DNA from: Solwaraspora sp. WMMD406
GTDB lineage: Bacteria > Actinomycetota > Actinomycetes > Mycobacteriales > Micromonosporaceae
DNA: 64,000 bases
NCBI RefSeq assembly: GCF_029626025.1
Contig: NZ_JARUBF010000001.1
Span: 5,612,001-5,676,000 of the forward strand
Reading direction: 5' to 3'
A program made the translations under genes and the position numbers. Below the pieces are notes generated by a model. That model saw only the letters and a program-made list of their open reading frames with translations. It was not told the origin of the DNA and did no database searches. Positions 60,195 through 64,000 of the stretch are shown here, one piece after another (position 1 is the stretch's first letter; each line of letters opens with the position of its first letter).

Positions 60195-61820
60195 GCTGAT
60201 CAGCCACGCCACGGCGAGCGTCGCCGCCATCGACGCGGCCGCCCAGTGGAACACACCGACCACCCCCAGCAGGAGCAGCGTCACCAGGACCACGGGACGG
60301 ACGATGGTCACCGGCCGCTGCGGCAGCGCCGGTAGCCGGTCGTCGCCACCGGCCTCGCGCAACGCGGCCCGGGCCCGCGCCACCTTGTCGCGGGCCTGCT
60401 CCAGAGGGCCGGGCGGGGGCGGCGGGGCCACCGTCGCGAACGGCCCCGCCGGATACCAGGCCGGCGGGCCGGGCTCCGCCGGAGGCACCGGATAGGGGTA
60501 CGGATACCCGGGATACGGATACGCGGGATACGGATACGCGGGATACGGATACGCGGGATACGGATACGCGGGATACGGAGTCGGCGGCAGCGGAGCGGCG
60601 GGCTGACCGGTCAACGGGGCCGGCCACGACAGTTGGCCGTCCGCCGCTGGCGGCCAGGCGGGTGACGGTGACCAGGTCGCCGTCGGTGACCATGCCGGCG
60701 GAGCGATCGGCGCCGGCGACCACACCGGTGGTACGGCCGGCGGGGCCGGGGCGGTGGGTCGGGTCAGCTCGTCGGCCAACGCCAACATCGCCCGTTGCAC
60801 CTCACACGCGGCCCGTACCGCCGGGCCACGGGCAGCCGGCGGCACGCCGTCGCGGACCAGCCGACGTACCCGCGCCCGATCCACGTAGCCGGTCAACGCC
60901 TCGGCCTCGGCGGCCGTCGCCGCCGCCGGTTCGACGCCGGCCAGCCGCTGCACGGCCTGCCGGAACTCGGTCCGACGCAGCCTGGCCAGCCACCACAACG
61001 CCGCCGCCGTGGGCACCCAGACGATCAGCAGGTAACCGGCCAGGTCGCCGGCGGGTCGCGGCCAGGCCGGCAGGGTCACCACGAACGGCGCGTTGACCAC
61101 GGCGTGCGTCAGCCAGGCGAGACCGGCCGCCGCGACCGTCACGCCGACCCGGCGCGCCCGGCTCCGGTCGGTCCGCAGCAGCAGATAGGTGACGCCGGCA
61201 CCGAAGGTCGCGGTGAACAGAGCGTGGCCGGCCACCCCGGGCACGAGCACCCGCAGCGCCACCACCGAGACGGCGGCGGACACGTCGTCGGGCAACGGAT
61301 CGTCGGCCGAGATCAGCGCGTAGCCAAGGTCCTCGACGGCGGCGAAGCCCACTCCGACGACCGCGCCGTAGACCGCGCCCGCGAAGACGGTCCGCAGGTG
61401 CGGTCGGGCGGCGAGGAAGAGCAGCAGCACCCCGGCGCCCTTGGCCAGTTCCTCGGCGGTCGGGGCGACCAGCGCCGCGCCCCAGGTGGCGGCGAACCAC
61501 GGCGAGGTCGCCTTGGCCAGCAGATCGTCCAGGAGCCAGCCTGACCCGGCACCGACGGCCACCGACACCGTACCGCCCCAACCGAAGGCCAGCGCCACCA
61601 GCCACCACGGGCGGCGGGCCAACTGGTCGACCGACCGGACGACCAGCAACACCGCCACCGCGTACGCGGCGATCAACGGCAGCGCCGCCAACGTCGACAG
61701 CGGTGCCGTGAACGCCATGAACGGCACCAGCAGGAGTACGGGAACACCGGTCAGCCCGACGGCACCGGTCAGCAGCCAGAAGCTCGGTACCCGTACCGGT
61801 GTCCAGGCCTGGCTGGTCAC
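60072..61820 (-). CDS. PrsW-family intramembrane metalloprotease with Tyr/Pro repeat linker
   Basis: Multi-pass protein of 582 residues. The N-terminal half (about 1-285) is a PrsW-type glutamic/metalloprotease domain with APTAEELAKGAGVL (EExxK), GVGFAAVEDLGYAL (FxxxE) and GVAGHALFTATFG (catalytic-site His) in membrane helices. A soluble helical region and a Pro-rich linker follow, with tandem YPYPA units encoded by a 15-bp repeat, and then two C-terminal membrane segments (VRPVVLVTLLLLGVVGVFHW). Some PrsW proteases activate ECF sigma factors by cleaving anti-sigma factors; no target is adjacent. GTG 61820, preceded by GAGGAG, overlaps the upstream gene by four bases. Confidence 0.85.
   Translation of the reverse strand: MTSQAWTPVRVPSFWLLTGAVGLTGVPVLLLVPFMAFTAPLSTLAALPLIAAYAVAVLLVVRSVDQLARRPWWLVALAFGWGGTVSVAVGAGSGWLLDDLLAKATSPWFAATWGAALVAPTAEELAKGAGVLLLFLAARPHLRTVFAGAVYGAVVGVGFAAVEDLGYALISADDPLPDDVSAAVSVVALRVLVPGVAGHALFTATFGAGVTYLLLRTDRSRARRVGVTVAAAGLAWLTHAVVNAPFVVTLPAWPRPAGDLAGYLLIVWVPTAAALWWLARLRRTEFRQAVQRLAGVEPAAATAAEAEALTGYVDRARVRRLVRDGVPPAARGPAVRAACEVQRAMLALADELTRPTAPAPPAVPPVWSPAPIAPPAWSPTATWSPSPAWPPAADGQLSWPAPLTGQPAAPLPPTPYPAYPYPAYPYPAYPYPAYPYPGYPYPYPVPPAEPGPPAWYPAGPFATVAPPPPPGPLEQARDKVARARAALREAGGDDRLPALPQRPVTIVRPVVLVTLLLLGVVGVFHWAAASMAATLAVAWLISSRVAGRAVRPLDLAAAALAVASLHLWSASLLTVALFAHEF
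60511..60578. repeat. 15-bp tandem repeat encoding the YPYPA linker of the PrsW protein
   Basis: GGATACGGATACGCG repeats perfectly at 60511, 60526, 60541 and 60556, with a partial unit after. The 15-bp period keeps frame, so copy number changes alter only linker length. Confidence 0.9.
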
Positions 61821-62377
61821 GGCGACTCCTCGATGCTCAGGCTGTCGATCGCGCGGCGCACCGCGTCGGGTACGGCGGCGCAGTCGGGCACTCCCGAGAC
61901 CAGGGCGGTCACGCCCACCCGGCTGGCGGCGGTGCCGGCGGTGACGACGGTCAGGCACTCGCCGAGGTCGTCGTCGAACGGGTCCGGCGTCCAGTGGCGT
62001 ACCCCGGTGAAGCCAGAGCCCGGTAACCGGACCTGCTCCAATTCGGCCGACGGCCCCGGCGGATCCCAACTCAACCGGTCGAGGGCGTGGTCGACGAACG
62101 GCTGCGGATCACCGGTGAACCGCCGGGCGGCGAGGGCGAGGTACACGTCGTCGCCGACGTCGATGCCGACGTCACCGGTGCCGGGACGGGAATCGATGGC
62201 GAGTCGCGCGTCGGCGGGCGGATCGACCGTCACGCCGTAGCCGACGTCGAGCCGTCCGGTCAGCCGTGGCCCGTCGACGGGCCACGCGAGCGACACCACA
62301 CCGGGCAGGCACACCAGGATCGTCAGCCCGACCAGTACGGCGACCCCGGCGAGGGCGTTGCGCCAGCCCTTGTCCAC
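61817..62377 (-). CDS. Membrane-anchored hypothetical protein, 186 aa
   Basis: One N-terminal membrane segment (LAGVAVLVGLTILVCLPGVV), then an external domain without a family I recognise: GRLDVGYGVTVDPPADARLA, GVRHWTPDPFDDDLGECLTV and VSGVPDCAAVPDAVRRAIDS, with two cysteines that could pair. GTG 62375-62377 chosen; the frame extends far upstream but into Arg/Gly-rich sequence. It ends with a four-base overlap into the PrsW gene, so the two are coupled and this protein might be a partner or regulator of the protease. Confidence 0.65.
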   Translation of the reverse strand: MDKGWRNALAGVAVLVGLTILVCLPGVVSLAWPVDGPRLTGRLDVGYGVTVDPPADARLAIDSRPGTGDVGIDVGDDVYLALAARRFTGDPQPFVDHALDRLSWDPPGPSAELEQVRLPGSGFTGVRHWTPDPFDDDLGECLTVVTAGTAASRVGVTALVSGVPDCAAVPDAVRRAIDSLSIEESP

Positions 62378-62563
62378 CTGAGCTGGCTCCTCTCGCCCGA
62401 CCACCCGGGTCGACCCACGCGTCCGGGTGCTCCACAGTGCCAGACCCGCGCCATCGGTCCGGCGGCGGGCAGCGCCAACCGGCACGGGGCGGTGGGCGCC
62501 GGGGACGAGGGCGGTGGGCGCCGGGAACGGGCGCCGGTGGTCCGGTGGGCGCACAATGAGGGG

Positions 62564-63337
62564 ATGCCGCTCCCACTGTCGCTCCCGGTGAAGGTCCTCG
62601 CGTTGGCCCGGACCACGGCCGGCCAGGTCGCCTCGTCGGCGACCGACACCGTCGGCCGGGTCACCGGGCACACGATGCAGCTGGTGGGACAGGCCGGTCA
62701 GCTCGCCGCCGAGTACGCGGCGGTGCCCGGCCGGGCGTTCGCCGTACTCGACGAGATCGAGTCCCTGGTCCGCCGGACCGGCACCGTGGTGGACCATGTC
62801 GAGTTGCTGCTCGAACGCAGCGCCCAGGTGGTGGACGAGACCGAGGAAGCGACCCGCCGGGTCGAGGTGATCGCGGCGGCGGCCACGTCGGCGGTGGAGG
62901 CGGCGACCCGGTTGGCGGCGGCGGCCGAGACGTTGCTCGGCGACGCCGACCAGGTGGCGGTCGGGGCGAGTCGGCTGGTGGGGCAGAGCGAACAGATCGC
63001 CGCCCGCTCGGCCGATCTGCTCGGGGAGTACGAGCCGGCCCTGCGCCGGGGCGCGCCGATGGCCCGGCACTTCGTCGAACAGCTCAGCGAGGACGAGGTG
63101 GACGCGGCGGTGAAGCTGGTCGACGAGCTGCCCCGCTTGACCCGGCACATCCAGGCCGACGTGCTGCCGATCCTGGCCACCCTGGATCGGGTCGGTCCGG
63201 ACATTCACAGCCTGTTGGAGGTGACCCGGGATCTGAAGCTGGCGGTGGCGGGCATTCCCGGGCTACGGATGCTCCGTCGGCGGGGCGCGGACCGGCTCGG
63301 CGAGGAGGAGGAGCCCGCCGCGAACGACTCAGCGTGA
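62564..63337 (+). CDS. Helical, coiled-coil-rich hypothetical protein, 257 aa
   Basis: Almost entirely amphipathic helix with heptad-like Ala/Val/Glu patterns: FAVLDEIESLVRRTGTVVDH, RSAQVVDETEEATRRVEVIA, AATRLAAAAETLLGDADQVA, and a basic C-terminal patch LRMLRRRGADRL. It resembles phasin- or apolipoprotein-like lipid- or granule-binding helices, but I cannot name a family. No signal peptide. ATG 62564 with GAGGGG directly before it. Divergent from the PrsW pair. Confidence 0.75.
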   Translation: MPLPLSLPVKVLALARTTAGQVASSATDTVGRVTGHTMQLVGQAGQLAAEYAAVPGRAFAVLDEIESLVRRTGTVVDHVELLLERSAQVVDETEEATRRVEVIAAAATSAVEAATRLAAAAETLLGDADQVAVGASRLVGQSEQIAARSADLLGEYEPALRRGAPMARHFVEQLSEDEVDAAVKLVDELPRLTRHIQADVLPILATLDRVGPDIHSLLEVTRDLKLAVAGIPGLRMLRRRGADRLGEEEEPAANDSA

Positions 63338-63374
63338 TCGCGGGATCGTTGACCCGCCGGCCTACCCTGCCCGC

Positions 63375-63920
63375 ATGCGCAGATCGATGGTCCGGCCGAC
63401 CCGTGGTGTCGTCGGGCTGATGCTCGTCGGGATCGGGTTGACCGGGTGCGGCGCCATCGTTCCGGGTGTCGGTTCGGGCGCTGTCGACCGTACCGCCGAG
63501 CGGGGTGTCACGGCCGGCGGACGCGGCGACGTCGCCGACGGACGGGGTCCGACCCCACGGACCTTGACCGCCGCCGAGGTCGAGGCCAACGCCAAGGTAC
63601 GGCTGCCGCCGGGCACCGTCCTGTTGTCCACGTCGTTCGTCAGCTTCCAGGACTGGCATCTCACCGCGATGTTCCGGATGCCGGCCACGGCGTTGCCGGG
63701 GTTCCTGGCCGACAGCGGGTTCCCGCGGCCGCGGCCGGGGCTGCGCGCCGTCGGCGACGGCGACCACGCGTCCGGCGACACGTGGCGGCCGGACGCCGCG
63801 GTCGACGTCGTCGGGGTGGAGCAGTTGACCGAGCCGACGCAGGGCGTGTTCCGCAAGCTGCTGGTCGACCTGGACCGGCCGGACGACGTCACCGTCTACC
63901 TGGTGGCGTTCACCACTTGA
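63375..63920 (+). CDS. Hypothetical lipoprotein, 181 aa
   Basis: Signal peptide with basic start (RRSMVRPTRG) and lipobox VGIGLTGCGAIV, so lipid-anchored at Cys near residue 25. A Gly-rich linker follows, then a domain of about 110 residues (LTAAEVEANAKVRLPPGTVL, DWHLTAMFRMPATALPGFLA, VFRKLLVDLDRPDDVTVYLV) without a recognised family. TACCCT lies six bases before ATG 63375, indicating a leaderless transcript. It follows the helical protein by 37 bases. Confidence 0.75.
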   Translation: MRRSMVRPTRGVVGLMLVGIGLTGCGAIVPGVGSGAVDRTAERGVTAGGRGDVADGRGPTPRTLTAAEVEANAKVRLPPGTVLLSTSFVSFQDWHLTAMFRMPATALPGFLADSGFPRPRPGLRAVGDGDHASGDTWRPDAAVDVVGVEQLTEPTQGVFRKLLVDLDRPDDVTVYLVAFTT

Positions 63921-63965
63921 CGGTGGACTCGCTGCACCCCATTGAGATAAACACTTCGTTGAAAA

Positions 63966-63994
63966 CACCAAATTGACAACGGCATGATTTGGTG
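63966..63994. other. AT-rich right edge with 8-bp inverted repeat and TTGACA
   Basis: From about 63940 the sequence becomes strikingly AT-rich for this genome. CACCAAAT (63966-63973) and ATTTGGTG (63987-63994) form an inverted repeat with a 13-base loop. TTGACA at 63973-63978 could be a -35 element for a gene beyond the window. Not enough sequence to decide. Confidence 0.4.
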
Positions 63995-64000
63995 ATTGAG

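Overview
The window is high-GC actinobacterial DNA, most likely from the Micromonosporaceae (Micromonospora, Plantactinospora or a relative). The signs are a Scr1-type XRE regulator next to a DUF397 gene, many GTG starts, dense third-position G/C, and a backbone gene order resembling the ilvB-gatBAC-ligA-mnmA-iscS-etfAB neighbourhood of Mycobacterium tuberculosis. No tRNA, rRNA, CRISPR array or transposase is visible. Every assignment comes from reading the sequence and its conceptual translations; no database search was run.

Left part (1-12.5 kb): the end of an ilvBN operon (ilvN runs off the left edge) with a possible attenuator leader, a membrane GGDEF-EAL protein, ilvD, and dinB behind a near-consensus LexA box. 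Then come a hypothetical gene, a decayed beta-lactamase-like pseudogene, a GNAT acetyltransferase, and a putative lipoprotein / membrane-anchored ECF sigma factor pair.

Mannan block (12.8-23.1 kb): a leftward gene set reads solute-binding lipoprotein, two ABC permeases, GH2 beta-mannosidase, ROK kinase, secreted GH5 mannanase, and ends in a strong hairpin. A divergent LacI regulator sits beside it, and three matched 14-bp palindromic operator candidates lie around it. No transporter ATPase is encoded, so a shared ATPase is presumed. Next is glyA behind a ZTP (pfl) riboswitch.

Middle (24.6-37.2 kb): a PAS-GGDEF-EAL protein, a PH-domain membrane protein, a D-2-hydroxyacid dehydrogenase, a bar-like acetyltransferase, a DUF1540 protein, a sorbosone/glucose dehydrogenase-like lipoprotein, a membrane metallophosphoesterase, a DUF2000 protein, an AraC regulator with a C-terminal five-residue repeat, and a WhiJ-like XRE/DUF397 locus.

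Backbone (37.2-53.6 kb): gatC, gatA, [ABC-type ATPase + TOPRIM-like protein], gatB; a third GGDEF-EAL protein; ligA, a MetE-like protein, mnmA, cysteine desulfurase and etfBA. The ATPase/TOPRIM-like pair inside the gatCAB operon looks like an uncharacterised two-gene conflict (anti-phage) module and is the best candidate for a new system here.

Right end (53.6-64 kb): two DUF202 membrane proteins, a PLDc_N protein, a DrrAB-like ABC exporter, a ThDP enzyme with an enoyl-CoA hydratase, a PrsW-family membrane protease, and small envelope and lipoprotein genes. A recurring oddity is short tandem duplication of gene 3' ends including the stop codon (dinB, metallophosphoesterase, MetE-like, mnmA).
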